Below, one piece after another: positions 46,639 to 57,480 of a stretch of 64,000 bases of DNA. Under the pieces are notes generated by a model, which saw only the letters and a program-made list of their open reading frames with translations, did not search any database and was not told the origin of the DNA. The stretch comes from Geoalkalibacter halelectricus (GTDB lineage Bacteria > Desulfobacterota > Desulfuromonadia > Desulfuromonadales > Geoalkalibacteraceae), in the NCBI RefSeq assembly GCF_025263685.1, contig NZ_CP092109.1:372001-436000 (forward strand), written 5' to 3'. The position numbers were made by a program, and so were the translations under genes. The stretch's first letter is position 1. Each line of letters opens with the position of its first letter.

Positions 46639-47423
46639 GGGGATTTAGAGTCGGGAACTTGCGGGGGCGCGATATATTCCCGACCGACATCGACCAGGAT
46701 AAGATCTTGGAGAATATTGCGCCCGATGAGCAGCGGAAACTCCAGACTGCTGCGATCGGAGAGGGTGAATTGGGCGGTGCGCGAGATACCGCCGAGAATA
46801 ACGTGCAGTTCGATCACCGGGCGGCGCTCGGATTCCTCCGCCGCCGCGGAAATAATGCGGACATGGCGCACGACCTTGCGTTCCACCTCCACTTCATCTC
46901 CGGTTTCGGGATCAACGATATGAAAACGCACCCAGGGCGCGCCGTCGCGTTCGAAGTCACGCAAATCCCGGGCATCCAGCGATGAGGTGGCCGCACCCGT
47001 ATCGATCCTGGCCGGCAGCAGAATATTGGGCGGCGCAAGGTAAACCTTCTCCACGGCTCCCACCACCTTTTTCCCCTCAAAAACCACTTCCGGGGAGCGA
47101 CTCCGTAGAGGTTCCTGCGCAGGAGGCGAGGGAGTTGGTGCGGCCGCGGGCGGCGCTACGGGCGGCGGCGGACGATCGGCCAGTTCGCGCACCTCAAGGC
47201 GCAGGAGACCGATTTCCTCCTGAACCCCGTGCATAGCCTGAACCGAATTGCTGGCCTCGAGCATGAGCGCCGCAAGATAGCGGCTTTGCGCCTGAACCTG
47301 GCGGTCCAAGGCCTCTAGCTGGTCCTTTTGCACCAGGTGGTGCGGCGGCACGCACCCCGCAAGCAAGAGGCCGAGGGATGATACAAGGATCAATTTCGAA
47401 GCGAGATGGCGCAAATTTACCAA
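46635..47423 (-). CDS. RimB-like aspartic-type protease lipoprotein ("ATP-dependent zinc protease" family)
   Basis: A 262-residue predicted lipoprotein with lipobox LLAGC (about 20-24), a coiled segment, a proline-rich linker (about 80-105) and a C-terminal pepsin-like domain. That domain has the active-site motif ARIDTGAATSSLDA and the LIGRNILQDLILVDV end. The name zinc protease is historical; the fold is aspartic-protease-like. I chose TTG 47423 after AAAGGGA, as the upstream extension is not signal-like. It is first in the trio and may trim what the RimK-like ligase adds. Confidence 0.78.
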   Translation of the reverse strand: MVNLRHLASKLILVSSLGLLLAGCVPPHHLVQKDQLEALDRQVQAQSRYLAALMLEASNSVQAMHGVQEEIGLLRLEVRELADRPPPPVAPPAAAPTPSPPAQEPLRSRSPEVVFEGKKVVGAVEKVYLAPPNILLPARIDTGAATSSLDARDLRDFERDGAPWVRFHIVDPETGDEVEVERKVVRHVRIISAAAEESERRPVIELHVILGGISRTAQFTLSDRSSLEFPLLIGRNILQDLILVDVGREYIAPPQVPDSKSP

Positions 47424-47625
47424 CGTTTCCCTTTCAGTCGCTCCGGGCCGGGCGCAAGCGGAGCACACTGGGATCAAAGAATACCACTTAACCCGGCCAT
47501 TTCCCGTACTGAAACGACCCAGCCTCCATCTCATACCCCCAAAGGGGTGAACCTGTCAACTCCGGGCAGGGCTGGCACAGACCCCGCGCAGACATTAAAA
47601 CAGCGACCAGCGGCAAGGTCTGAAT

Positions 47626-49593
<1,968 letters not shown>

Positions 49594-49699
49594 GGGGCCC
49601 CGCGCAAGAAAATAAGAGCTAGCTAATCATTCAATAAAACACTATTATACTTGCCTCAGCTTGTCAACCGTCCGGTTTCCGCGCCGCTCAAACTCGACC

Positions 49700-50791
49700 T
49701 CACCACCTGCCCCGCGCCACGGGCGGCAAATCGGCGGAGAGAAGGGGACGCGGGGTGAGGCGCTCGGGCAATTCCAGGATGGTCGTGCCGGGGGGCGGCT
49801 TTAATTCGTCGAAGAGCTTTTCGCTCTGCCCCAGGTAACTTTTCGACAGGTGCATGGGAAGAAAATAGGCGGGGCGCAGGTCGTGGAGCAGCGTATTGAT
49901 GTCGGTGGTGCACAGATGGCTCGAAGCACGAGCGCGCGCGACATCCTGGGCCAGAAAGGTACACTCGCCGATGAGCAGGGTCAGATCCGAAAACAGCCCC
50001 TTGAGCTTGCGTCGGTTGTCCGGGGTCCATCCGATATCACTGAAATAACCGATGGCGGCGGGCGGATTCTGTACCCGAACATCCTCATAAAGAGCGGCCG
50101 CGTCGGCGACCCACTCCTCCCGAGGCTCGGCGCCGGATGAACGCCGCACCCGCAGGGGCATGCCGGAGAGGGTGCCTGAAAAATAGCGGCTTTTGAGTTC
50201 GCCGAGCCAGGGCCCGGGCACCAAACCCAAAGCGGCCAAACGTTCTTCATCCACGGAAAATCCGGGGATTTCACTGATGCGGTAGATGAGCACGGGGATT
50301 TTATGATCGGCGCTTTGCGCCTCTACGCGAACGAAGCGATTGGCATAAACGAGCCGCCCGGCGGACGCCGCCACCCCCTCCGGGCGACAGGCAAAGCCTT
50401 CCGGTCCGGCCAGAACAAAGGCATACAACCGCTCGGCATGCACCTCCGTCACCCGAAACGAGCACCAGAAATCCTCCGCCAGATTCCAATCGTAGCTGCG
50501 CAGCTTGTGCTCCAGCCGCGCGGCGATCCCCGGCGGGCCGTAAATCTCAATGGTGCGCGGCGCCACCAGCACATGGCGGATCAGGGTATCCATCCCCATG
50601 AAGTGATCCATATGGGCGTGGCTGATGAACACCGCGTCGATGGAGCGCAGCACCCGCTTGGCCAGGTGATGGATCTGCCCGCAGTCGAACAGCAGACTGC
50701 GCCCCAGGGGCCGCACCCGCACCTGCAACACCGGATCGTCGCAGAGCCCGGAGAAAAAGGCTGGTTCGCAATATTTGAAGGGCAGGTGCAT
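49700..50791 (-). CDS. RNase Z-like metallo-beta-lactamase-fold hydrolase
   Basis: A 363-residue MBL-fold protein with the zinc motif SHAHMDHFMG (about 58-67), further ligand candidates at GECTF and PMHLSKSY, and an insertion (about 120-230) longer than in bacterial RNase Z (about 310 residues). It may process tRNA 3' ends or be a diverged hydrolase. The ATG at 50791 is used; its ribosome site is weak. Downstream kinase and upstream cupin are in the same direction. Confidence 0.75.
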   Translation of the reverse strand: MHLPFKYCEPAFFSGLCDDPVLQVRVRPLGRSLLFDCGQIHHLAKRVLRSIDAVFISHAHMDHFMGMDTLIRHVLVAPRTIEIYGPPGIAARLEHKLRSYDWNLAEDFWCSFRVTEVHAERLYAFVLAGPEGFACRPEGVAASAGRLVYANRFVRVEAQSADHKIPVLIYRISEIPGFSVDEERLAALGLVPGPWLGELKSRYFSGTLSGMPLRVRRSSGAEPREEWVADAAALYEDVRVQNPPAAIGYFSDIGWTPDNRRKLKGLFSDLTLLIGECTFLAQDVARARASSHLCTTDINTLLHDLRPAYFLPMHLSKSYLGQSEKLFDELKPPPGTTILELPERLTPRPLLSADLPPVARGRW

Positions 50792-50837
50792 CAACCACGA
50801 CTCAAGAGTTTGCAGGGAGATTCAAATCCCGTGCTTT

Positions 50838-50875
50838 ACTTGGCGCACGATCCCCCGGGGGATCGCGCGCCAAGT
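50838..50875. terminator. Large palindrome after the cupin gene
   Basis: ACTTGGCGC-CGATCCCCC and its complement form an 18-bp stem with one mismatch, two bases past the cupin stop. No T-run follows on either strand, so it may protect mRNA ends or terminate weakly rather than act as a classic terminator. Confidence 0.5.
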
Positions 50876-50876
50876 C

Positions 50877-51359
50877 TTAGTTGCGGGGATCATCGGCAGG
50901 GTTGAGATAGACGATGCCCCAGGGTCCGGTCCCGTGCAACTGGACGATGGTTTCTTCTTCCGTGTAGGCATACATGGGCGCCCCCGGCGGCATGACGACG
51001 AAACCACCCGGTTCAAGGGCCAGGGTCGCGGTCCGGTCGAAAACTTCGCCATGGGCAAAATGGAAGGTGCCCGAGAGCACGGTCACACGCTCATACGCGG
51101 GATGGGTGTGGGGGGCGATCGTATAGTCGGCCGGCAGCTTCAGGCGAAAGGTGAAAGGCTCTTTCTTGCTTAAATCACCTTCGATGACGGCGATTTTCGC
51201 ACCGGGCGCCATAGAAGCGATGGCGCCCCACTCCAGGTCGGCGGCGTTGAGCATTATGTGCCCTTCGCCCCGATAGGGAAGCTCGGTCGGGTTCTCCGCC
51301 GCCCAACCCAGGAGGGGTAATAAGACCAAAAGAATTAGGACCAGGATGCGCTTGATCAT
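50877..51359 (-). CDS. Exported cupin-domain protein
   Basis: A 160-residue protein with a signal peptide (about 1-21, cleavage near GWAAE) and a single cupin barrel. The metal ligands are in APHTHPAYERVTVLSG (His-x-His, then Glu) and HFAHGE. The periplasmic location and lone cupin suggest a metal-dependent small-molecule enzyme or binding protein; the substrate is not evident. ATG follows AAAGGAGG. The second MITE copy lies just upstream. Confidence 0.82.
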   Translation of the reverse strand: MIKRILVLILLVLLPLLGWAAENPTELPYRGEGHIMLNAADLEWGAIASMAPGAKIAVIEGDLSKKEPFTFRLKLPADYTIAPHTHPAYERVTVLSGTFHFAHGEVFDRTATLALEPGGFVVMPPGAPMYAYTEEETIVQLHGTGPWGIVYLNPADDPRN

Positions 51360-51406
51360 GGCGAACCTCCTTTCTCGGGTCTGTCATCCCGATTTTCTTT
51401 GTTCCT

Positions 51407-51571
51407 AGGAGGCTGTCGGACTATCCGGGCCGAAGCGAAAATTTGGATGTTTGAGTCCGGATTTTGGCTCCTTTGAGAGTGCCTAGCCGGAGCTACGTGC
51501 CGAAAAGGAGCCGGAATCCGGGCCAAACAGCCGGATTTGCAGCCGGCTCATGGATAGTCCGACAGCCTCCT
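51407..51571. mobile_element. 165-bp miniature inverted-repeat element, copy 2
   Basis: Same element and orientation as copy 1 at 41280-41444, with the same 20-bp terminal inverted repeats. Both borders read CCTAGG, so the symmetry extends outward and a TA duplication flanks the GGAGG...CCTCC core. It stands between the cupin start and the GNAT gene, and may carry or interrupt the cupin promoter. Confidence 0.85.
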
Positions 51572-51633
51572 AGGTATCCGTTTCTATTTTATACCCATCC
51601 GGCGAAGTCGCAAATTCGTGGAGTTTCAAGTAC

Positions 51634-52080
51634 TTACCCAAGCTTTAAGCGCATCGGCACCATGGTGGACAATTCAAACCCATGGCGCCGGTAAAAGCGC
51701 TGCGCCGCCTGATTATCGGCATCGGTGAGCAGGGTGATGCGCAGGCAGCCCTGCTGCCGCGCCACCGCGACGGCCTGCTCGAGCAGCGCCGCGCCCAGGC
51801 CCCGGCCGCGCGCCTCGGGATGCACCACCATGTCCTCCAAAAGCGCCACCCGCCCGCCCAGGGCGGTGGACAGCGTGTAGAGCAGATTGACCATGCCCAG
51901 CACACGGTCCGCCTCGCGCGCCACCAGAATCTGTCCCTGCTCGGGATGGGCGAGGATCAGGGCCAGTCCGCGCCGCTGCGCCGCTTCGTCGGGGGTGAAG
52001 TCGGCCTCCTGGGTGAACAGCAGATTCAGCAGCTCACCAAGCTGGGAAAGATCCTCTTCACTCGCGGGCAGAATTTTCAT
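51634..52080 (-). CDS. GNAT-family N-acetyltransferase
   Basis: A 148-residue single-domain GNAT with the acetyl-CoA site VHPEARGRGLGAALLEQAVAVARQQG and C-terminal AAQRFYRRHGFELSTMVPM. It resembles aminoglycoside/polyamine-type or general small-molecule acetyltransferases; the substrate is unknown. ATG 52080 overlaps the stop of the GNAT-deacetylase fusion by four bases, so the two are coupled. Confidence 0.85.
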   Translation of the reverse strand: MKILPASEEDLSQLGELLNLLFTQEADFTPDEAAQRRGLALILAHPEQGQILVAREADRVLGMVNLLYTLSTALGGRVALLEDMVVHPEARGRGLGAALLEQAVAVARQQGCLRITLLTDADNQAAQRFYRRHGFELSTMVPMRLKLG

Positions 52081-53861
52081 GGTCGAACCTTTCGCGCCTG
52101 GCTGTTGGACGGCGCAACCTCCGCCTCGCTCAGCGCCCCCTGCCACAGCCCGACGAAGAAATTGCGCGCGTTGATCCCGATCACGCGGTTGCGGTAGCCG
52201 CCTTCCTGCACCACCAGGGTCGGCAGCCGCAGGGCGCCGACGGCGCGGCCGACGCGCTCGAAGTCGCGTGCCGCCAAGCTCCAGGTGCCGGTGGGGTCGC
52301 CCTTGGCGGTATCCAGACCGAGGCTCACCACCAGATATGTCGGTCGAAAACGCCCGATGCGCTTGAGTGCCTTGTGCAGCGCTTCCAGGTATTGGACGCC
52401 GTCAAGCTGTTCGGGCAGCGGCAGGTTGAGGTTGAAGCCCTTGCCGACGCCCTCCCCCGTCTCATCCTCGAAGCCGCTGAAATAGGGATAGGCAAAGCGC
52501 GGATGGCCGTGGAGGGAAACGGTGAGCACATCGGCGCGTTCGTAGAAGATCACCTGCTGACCGTTGCCATGGTGATAGTCGATGTCGAGGATGGCCACGG
52601 AACCGTGGGCGCTGAGCAACTGCGCGGCGATGGCGGCATTGTTGAAATAGCAAAACCCGCCGAAGACGCGCCGCTCGGCGTGATGACCGGGAGGCCGCAC
52701 CAGGGCGTAGGCCAGGCGATAGCCTTCCAGAAGCGCATCGGCGGCGGTGAGGGCGCAGTCGACGGAACGTTTGGCCGCATCCCAGGCGTTGCGGTTAAGC
52801 GGCGTGAAGGTGTCGATGCAGTAATAACCGGCGCGCACCGCGAGCTCCACGGGAGGCCGCGCGGCGTTGCGCAGGGGGAATACATAAGGATAGACGGACT
52901 TGCCCGCGGGCAGGTTGCGGCACACCCGCTTGAAATATTCGACGTAATCGCGGGCGTGCACGCTGGTGAGAAATCGCTCGGGATAGTCGCGCGGCGCCAG
53001 ATTCTCGAACAGGCTGGTGGCCTCGAGTTCGCGCAGGATGCTGCGGATGCGGACCGGCGATTCGACATAGCCGCGCTCGCGCACGTGATGAATGGCGTGG
53101 CGGTCGTTGACCACCAGGGCGATTTTGCGCGTACGCCCGAGACGCGGTACCGCCGCCGCGCGCGGCTGCTTGCCGTAACGCGGCGGACGCAGGCGCACCG
53201 GGTCGTCGCCGAAGGAATCCACCACCATCTGAATGTAGCCCGGGGAGCAGAGATGGCCGTAGCGGCGCTCAAGAATGGCGCGCACGATGGGTCGCGCGCG
53301 TTCGCGGCACAACAGACCCGGCTGCCCGAGGGGGTCCAACACCAGATAGGGCGGATTGTCGTCGCCGGGTTTGAGGGGCGTCTCATAGGACGTGCCGATG
53401 ATGGGCAAGGCGCCGTATTTTTCGTAGAACTTGAGCCGCGCCTGGTTCTGCTTGAGGATCGTCGCGTCGCGGCACAGGGCCGGATCGTCGGGCAGACACT
53501 CAAAAAAGATCCCCACCGCGCCCAGGGCCAGAGCCTCTTCGCGCACATGCTCGTAAAGAGCGCCGCCGATGCCGCCGCCGGTGGTCGCCTTGGCGGCGGA
53601 AATGTAATCGAGATAAGCGAATCCGAGCTCGGGATCATAGGAGAGCAGGGCAAAGCCGCGCACCTGCCCGCGCTGATTTTCGGCCACGTAGAGAATGGCG
53701 CGAAAGCCGTGCTTGAGGGGATTGCGCAGCAGTTCGGGAATCTTGTCGATATCGGCGGGATTGAGGGCGGGAAACTGCTCGCGCAGAATCTGTTGCACCT
53801 GTACAAGGGCGTCGCGATTAACGGGGCGCAGATCATCGTAGATACGGCGGATGCGAAACAT
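52077..53861 (-). CDS. Fusion of a GNAT acetyltransferase and a histone-deacetylase-like amidohydrolase
   Basis: A 594-residue two-domain protein. Residues about 1-180 are GNAT-like (ATTGGGIGGALYEHVREEALALG). After a linker, residues about 245-585 are an arginase-fold deacetylase with PPGHHAERRVFGGFCYFNNAAIAA, ILDIDYHHGNGQQ (metal Asp and His), GVGKGFNLNLPLP, SLGLDTAKGDPTG and VQEGGY. The second half resembles acetylpolyamine amidohydrolases. The pairing puts acetylation and deacetylation in one chain, followed by another GNAT. ATG 53861 follows GGGAG. Confidence 0.85.
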   Translation of the reverse strand: MFRIRRIYDDLRPVNRDALVQVQQILREQFPALNPADIDKIPELLRNPLKHGFRAILYVAENQRGQVRGFALLSYDPELGFAYLDYISAAKATTGGGIGGALYEHVREEALALGAVGIFFECLPDDPALCRDATILKQNQARLKFYEKYGALPIIGTSYETPLKPGDDNPPYLVLDPLGQPGLLCRERARPIVRAILERRYGHLCSPGYIQMVVDSFGDDPVRLRPPRYGKQPRAAAVPRLGRTRKIALVVNDRHAIHHVRERGYVESPVRIRSILRELEATSLFENLAPRDYPERFLTSVHARDYVEYFKRVCRNLPAGKSVYPYVFPLRNAARPPVELAVRAGYYCIDTFTPLNRNAWDAAKRSVDCALTAADALLEGYRLAYALVRPPGHHAERRVFGGFCYFNNAAIAAQLLSAHGSVAILDIDYHHGNGQQVIFYERADVLTVSLHGHPRFAYPYFSGFEDETGEGVGKGFNLNLPLPEQLDGVQYLEALHKALKRIGRFRPTYLVVSLGLDTAKGDPTGTWSLAARDFERVGRAVGALRLPTLVVQEGGYRNRVIGINARNFFVGLWQGALSEAEVAPSNSQARKVRP

Positions 53862-53922
53862 TATTGCGGTCTCCCGGAGCCAGGGACAGGGGTGAAACGA
53901 CAATCAGGCGCGAAGTTCGGCA

Positions 53923-55644
53923 TCACTCCGGACCCGGCAGCTCCAGCGCCAGGCTGTCGTCCATCTCCACCACAAAGGTGCAGCCGCCGCCCGGGGTATC
54001 CTCGACCCAGGCCGTTCCACCGTAACGCCGGGCGATCTTCAGGACGATGGCCAGTCCGATGCCGCTGCCCTTGGCTTCCTTGGCCTGCGTCCCGCGATAA
54101 AAGGCGCTGAACACCCGCCCCTGCTCTTCACGGGGAATCCCCGGGCCGTGATCACGCACGCAAAAACGCACCCAGCGACCGCGCCGCTCGCCCTCCATCT
54201 CGATGGGCGCGCCTGTAGCGCCGGCGTAGCGCAGGGCATTGCCGAGCAGATTGACGAACACCTGGTGCAGCAGGGCGCGGTGGATGCGTGCGCTGGGCCA
54301 GCTCGGGGGTCGCCGCACCCGGTCGCGCACCTCGGGAAACTCGCCGGCCAGGGTGTCGAGCGCCTCGTCGAGCACCTCATCGACCCGGGCGAATTCCTCC
54401 GGCGCCTGATCATGGCCGACCCGCGCCAGGCTCAGGAGATCCTCGATGAGGCGGTTCATTTTCTCCCCCTGCTTGACGATATCGGTCAGCATCCCCCGGG
54501 CACGCTCATCGAGCCGCTCGCCGTAGCGAATGGCAAGGATCTCGGCGAAACCGATGATGGGGGCCAGGGGGGTGCGCAAATCGTGGGAGACGCTGTAGGA
54601 AAAGGCTTCGAGTTCCTTGTTGGCCGCTTCAAGCTCGGCGTTGATGCGTTTGAGTTTGGCGGTGCGCGCCGTGACCAGATCCTCCAACTGCTCGCGATAA
54701 AGCCGTAACTGCTCCTCGGCACGCTTTTGTTCGGTAATATCCTGCAAGGATCCGGACATGCGCCGCACCCGCCCCGCGGCGTCGCGAACCGCCATGGAAC
54801 GCGCCCACAACCAGCGCACCTCACCGCTCTTGGTGAGGATGCGGCCGTCCACGTCGAAAGGCCCCTGGCCGTTTTTGAGATAAGCGTCCAGATAGGCCTG
54901 CACGCGCTCGCGATCCTCCGGATGGATGTGAGTCATGAGCAAAGAGAGGCCAGCCGGCACTTCCTCCGGGACATAGCCCAAAAGCTCGAAGGTGCGCGGC
55001 GACCACCACATGGCGTCGCGCTTGGTGTCGGGCCAGTCCATGAGGCCATCGCGTGAGCCCTGCACGGCCAAATCGAAGCGTTCCTGACTCTCGCGCAGGT
55101 CGCGCAACAGCAGCAGGGTGCTGAGGCCGTCGCCGATGCGGCGGGCCAGGCCTTCAAACAAGGCCTGTTCGTCGCGATTCCAATCCCGGCGGTGGGAACA
55201 CTGGTGCATGCCGAGCATCCAAGGCCTGCCGACCCGGGGATAAAGGGCGACGACCATTTGCGATTGCACGCCGAACTGTTCGGACAATTCGGGAAAAACC
55301 GGCGGATCGCTGTCAGCATCAAAAATAACCGGCCCCTGCGCGGCAAGCGCCTTGGCGCAGATGAGGTCGCCGCCCGGCTTCATCGGCACGTCCAAATTCA
55401 GGGCATGGGCACCCGGGTACTCGGGCCGGGTCACTTCCACGGGTATGCGATAGATCGGCGCCTGAGGATCGCAGGGATAAAACAGCCAGATGCGGTCGCA
55501 ATCGAACATGTCCCGCACCACCGCCAGCACATCCCAGAGCATTTGTTCCACGTCATCGGATTGTTGGATGATGCGGTTGACCTCATCCATGCAGGCGAGA
55601 AAACGTACCTGACTTTCACATCCCTGGTCGCTGGGACGACTCAT
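53923..55644 (-). CDS. GAF-PAS sensor histidine kinase (orphan)
   Basis: A 573-residue soluble kinase with a GAF domain (about 12-180; FDCDRIWLFYPC), a PAS/PAC domain (about 185-300; WWSPRTFELLGYVPEEV) and a coiled linker. HisKA has YSVSHDLRTPLAPIIGFAEIL (about 342-362), and the ATPase has NLLGNALRYAG, DHGPGIP and GSGIGLAIV. The kinase half is closely similar in plan to the one at 7827-8975. No receiver gene is adjacent. ATG 55644 follows GGAGGG. Confidence 0.9.
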   Translation of the reverse strand: MSRPSDQGCESQVRFLACMDEVNRIIQQSDDVEQMLWDVLAVVRDMFDCDRIWLFYPCDPQAPIYRIPVEVTRPEYPGAHALNLDVPMKPGGDLICAKALAAQGPVIFDADSDPPVFPELSEQFGVQSQMVVALYPRVGRPWMLGMHQCSHRRDWNRDEQALFEGLARRIGDGLSTLLLLRDLRESQERFDLAVQGSRDGLMDWPDTKRDAMWWSPRTFELLGYVPEEVPAGLSLLMTHIHPEDRERVQAYLDAYLKNGQGPFDVDGRILTKSGEVRWLWARSMAVRDAAGRVRRMSGSLQDITEQKRAEEQLRLYREQLEDLVTARTAKLKRINAELEAANKELEAFSYSVSHDLRTPLAPIIGFAEILAIRYGERLDERARGMLTDIVKQGEKMNRLIEDLLSLARVGHDQAPEEFARVDEVLDEALDTLAGEFPEVRDRVRRPPSWPSARIHRALLHQVFVNLLGNALRYAGATGAPIEMEGERRGRWVRFCVRDHGPGIPREEQGRVFSAFYRGTQAKEAKGSGIGLAIVLKIARRYGGTAWVEDTPGGGCTFVVEMDDSLALELPGPE

Positions 55645-55845
55645 GCCGGCTCCCTCCATGGAATCCTCTCCCCCGGAACTCCCTGCCCATCGGCAAAAAA
55701 TGAACTCTTGTTTCTATTCTAATTTGAAATCGGGAAAAAACAAAGCAACCCATTCGGCAATCTGCAATCTTGCCGGTGGCGGCAAACTGTGTTAAATTCC
55801 CCCCTTAGCGCCGCCCGCCACCCTCATGCCGGAGGAAATGCTGCA

Positions 55846-56910
55846 ATGGAATTGTCGATTCTACCCCTTACCCAGCCGAAACCGCGCCCTCGGGACGAAA
55901 ACGCCCTGGCCTTTGGCAAGACCTTCAGCGACCGCATGTTCGTCATGGAATACGCGGCGCAGCGCGGCTGGCATTCGGCGCGCATCGAACCCTACGGGCC
56001 CTTCTCCCTGGATCCGGCCGCGGCGGTGCTGCACTATGCCCAGGAAATCTTCGAGGGGTTAAAGGCTTTTCGCCGCCAGGACAACAGCATCGCCCTGTTT
56101 CGTCCGGCCGACAACGTCAAGCGCTTCAACCGCAGCGCCGAGCGCATGTGCATGCCGCAGGTCGACGAGGCGTTCTTTCTCCACGCCATCAAGGAACTGG
56201 TGCGCCTGGAGGCCGACTGGGTGCCGCGCAGCGAAGGCACCAGCCTCTACATCCGCCCGACCATGATCGCCACCGACCCCTATCTGGGCGTGCGGCCCTC
56301 GGACACCTACCTGTGCTACGTCATCCTCTCGCCGGTGGCCGCCTACTACAAGGGCGGCTTCAGCCCGGTGAAGATCTGGATTTCCGATGAGTTCGTGCGC
56401 TCCGCCCCCGGCGGCACCGGCGAGGCGAAAACCGGCGGCAACTACGCCGCCAGCCTGCGCGCCTCCATGGAGGCGGCCAAGCTGGGTTTCGATCAGGTGC
56501 TGTGGCTCGATGCCGTGGAGCGCAAATACGTCGAGGAAGTCGGCAGCATGAACATTTGCTTCGTGCTCGACGGCAAGGTAATCACCTCGCCCCTGAAGGG
56601 TACGATTCTCGACGGCATCACGCGCCGCTCGGTGCTGACCCTGATCCGCGACCTGGGCATCGAGGTCGAGGAGCGCGCCCTGTCGGTGGATGAAATCATC
56701 CAAGGGGCTGAATCCGGGCGCCTGGAAGAGGCTTTCGGCACCGGTACCGCGGCGGTCGTTTCACCGGTGGGACAATTCACCTACCGCGACCGCACCCTGA
56801 CCATCGGCGACAATCAGGTGGGCAAGCTGACCCTGAAGCTCTACGAAACCCTCACCGGCATCCAGTATGGACGACTGCCTGACCCCCACGGCTGGGTGGA
56901 AAAGATATAA
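55846..56910 (+). CDS. ilvE: Branched-chain amino acid aminotransferase
   Basis: A 354-residue class-IV PLP aminotransferase of the longer (about 355) BCAT subgroup, with FGKTFSDRMFVMEY, ALHYAQEIFEGLKAFR-like and YIRPTMIATDPYLGV. The PLP-lysine region is GGNYAASLRASMEAAK, and GTAAVVSPVG binds phosphate. It makes or degrades leucine, isoleucine and valine. ATG 55846 is the family start, ten bases after GGAGG. It is divergent from the kinase gene across 200 bases. Confidence 0.94.
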   Translation: MELSILPLTQPKPRPRDENALAFGKTFSDRMFVMEYAAQRGWHSARIEPYGPFSLDPAAAVLHYAQEIFEGLKAFRRQDNSIALFRPADNVKRFNRSAERMCMPQVDEAFFLHAIKELVRLEADWVPRSEGTSLYIRPTMIATDPYLGVRPSDTYLCYVILSPVAAYYKGGFSPVKIWISDEFVRSAPGGTGEAKTGGNYAASLRASMEAAKLGFDQVLWLDAVERKYVEEVGSMNICFVLDGKVITSPLKGTILDGITRRSVLTLIRDLGIEVEERALSVDEIIQGAESGRLEEAFGTGTAAVVSPVGQFTYRDRTLTIGDNQVGKLTLKLYETLTGIQYGRLPDPHGWVEKI

Positions 56911-56949
56911 CCGATTCGACATTGCTTGTCTCGCCGAGGTTGGCTGCGA

Positions 56950-56955
56950 TAAGAT
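56950..56955 (+). promoter_or_regulatory. Possible -10 box of the tRNA-Trp gene
   Basis: TAAGAT lies 14 bases before the tRNA, with a weak TTGTCT -35 18 bp upstream (56926-56931). The position is right; the match is modest. Confidence 0.35.
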
Positions 56956-56969
56956 GATCCAAGTTTTCT

Positions 56970-57045
56970 AGGCCAGTAGTTCAATTGGTAGAGCACCGGT
57001 CTCCAAAACCGGCTGTTGGGGGTTCGAGTCCCTCCTGGCCTGCCA
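56970..57045 (+). tRNA. trnW: tRNA-Trp (anticodon CCA)
   Basis: A 76-nt tRNA. The 7-bp acceptor stem is AGGCCAG/CTGGCCT, the D-loop is TTCAATTGGTAGAGC, and the anticodon stem CCGGT encloses CTCCAAA with anticodon CCA. The T-arm has GGTTCGAGTCC, and GCCA at the 3' end is encoded. It closely resembles E. coli trpT. It stands alone with its own terminator, not beside tuf-secE. Confidence 0.97.
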
Positions 57046-57050
57046 CCTGC

Positions 57051-57082
57051 AACCCCCCGCGCACGCTGCGCGGGGGGTTTTC
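57051..57082 (+). terminator. Terminator of the tRNA-Trp transcript
   Basis: A perfect 12-bp stem AACCCCCCGCGC/GCGCGGGGGGTT with a five-base loop and TTTT, six bases after the tRNA CCA end. Confidence 0.9.
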
Positions 57083-57341
57083 TGTTGAATTTCCGGGCAG
57101 CGCTGCTCATTTTCGCGCCACCCGCGCAATTATTGCCGCCTCCCGGCCGCAAGCGCCAACCAGCCCTCCTCCTGCTCTCCTTATTCCTCGCACGCCGTCA
57201 AGGCCCCTTCCCAACCGGGCTCGCCAGAAGTGTACTCAAAACACACTGGGTGAGCATGTGCGCTTTCCGTTATATTTCCCCAAATCCCTTTCAAGAAATC
57301 CCAGCGCCTTTCACAAGCAGCGCCAACCGGCCTATTTTCAT

Positions 57342-57365
57342 AATGTTTTAAGCAACTTAAACATT
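57342..57365. promoter_or_regulatory. Inverted repeat upstream of the glutamate synthase promoter
   Basis: AATGTTTTAAG-CAA-CTTAAACATT is an almost perfect inverted repeat centred about 70 bases before the predicted sigma-54 transcription start. Its place fits an enhancer-binding activator site. The remaining 260 bases back to the tRNA terminator hold no gene that I can support. Confidence 0.45.
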
Positions 57366-57398
57366 GCAGAAGAAGACACATCGAAGCCCGCATGATAT

Positions 57399-57415
57399 TT
57401 GGCCCCTTAATTGCA
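57399..57415 (+). promoter_or_regulatory. Predicted sigma-54 promoter of the glutamate synthase genes
   Basis: TTGGCCCCTTAATTGCA has the -24 GG (57401-57402) and -12 GC (57413-57414) at the required 12-bp phase and matches TTGGC...TTGCA. It points at gltB1, 66 bases upstream of its ATG. RpoN control of glutamate synthase would fit regulation by nitrogen supply. Confidence 0.65.
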
Positions 57416-57480
57416 TATATGCCACAGGTTTTGCCGGATTTCGCTCCGCACACATTCTGTTACACAAGGGAGGTCTCGCC

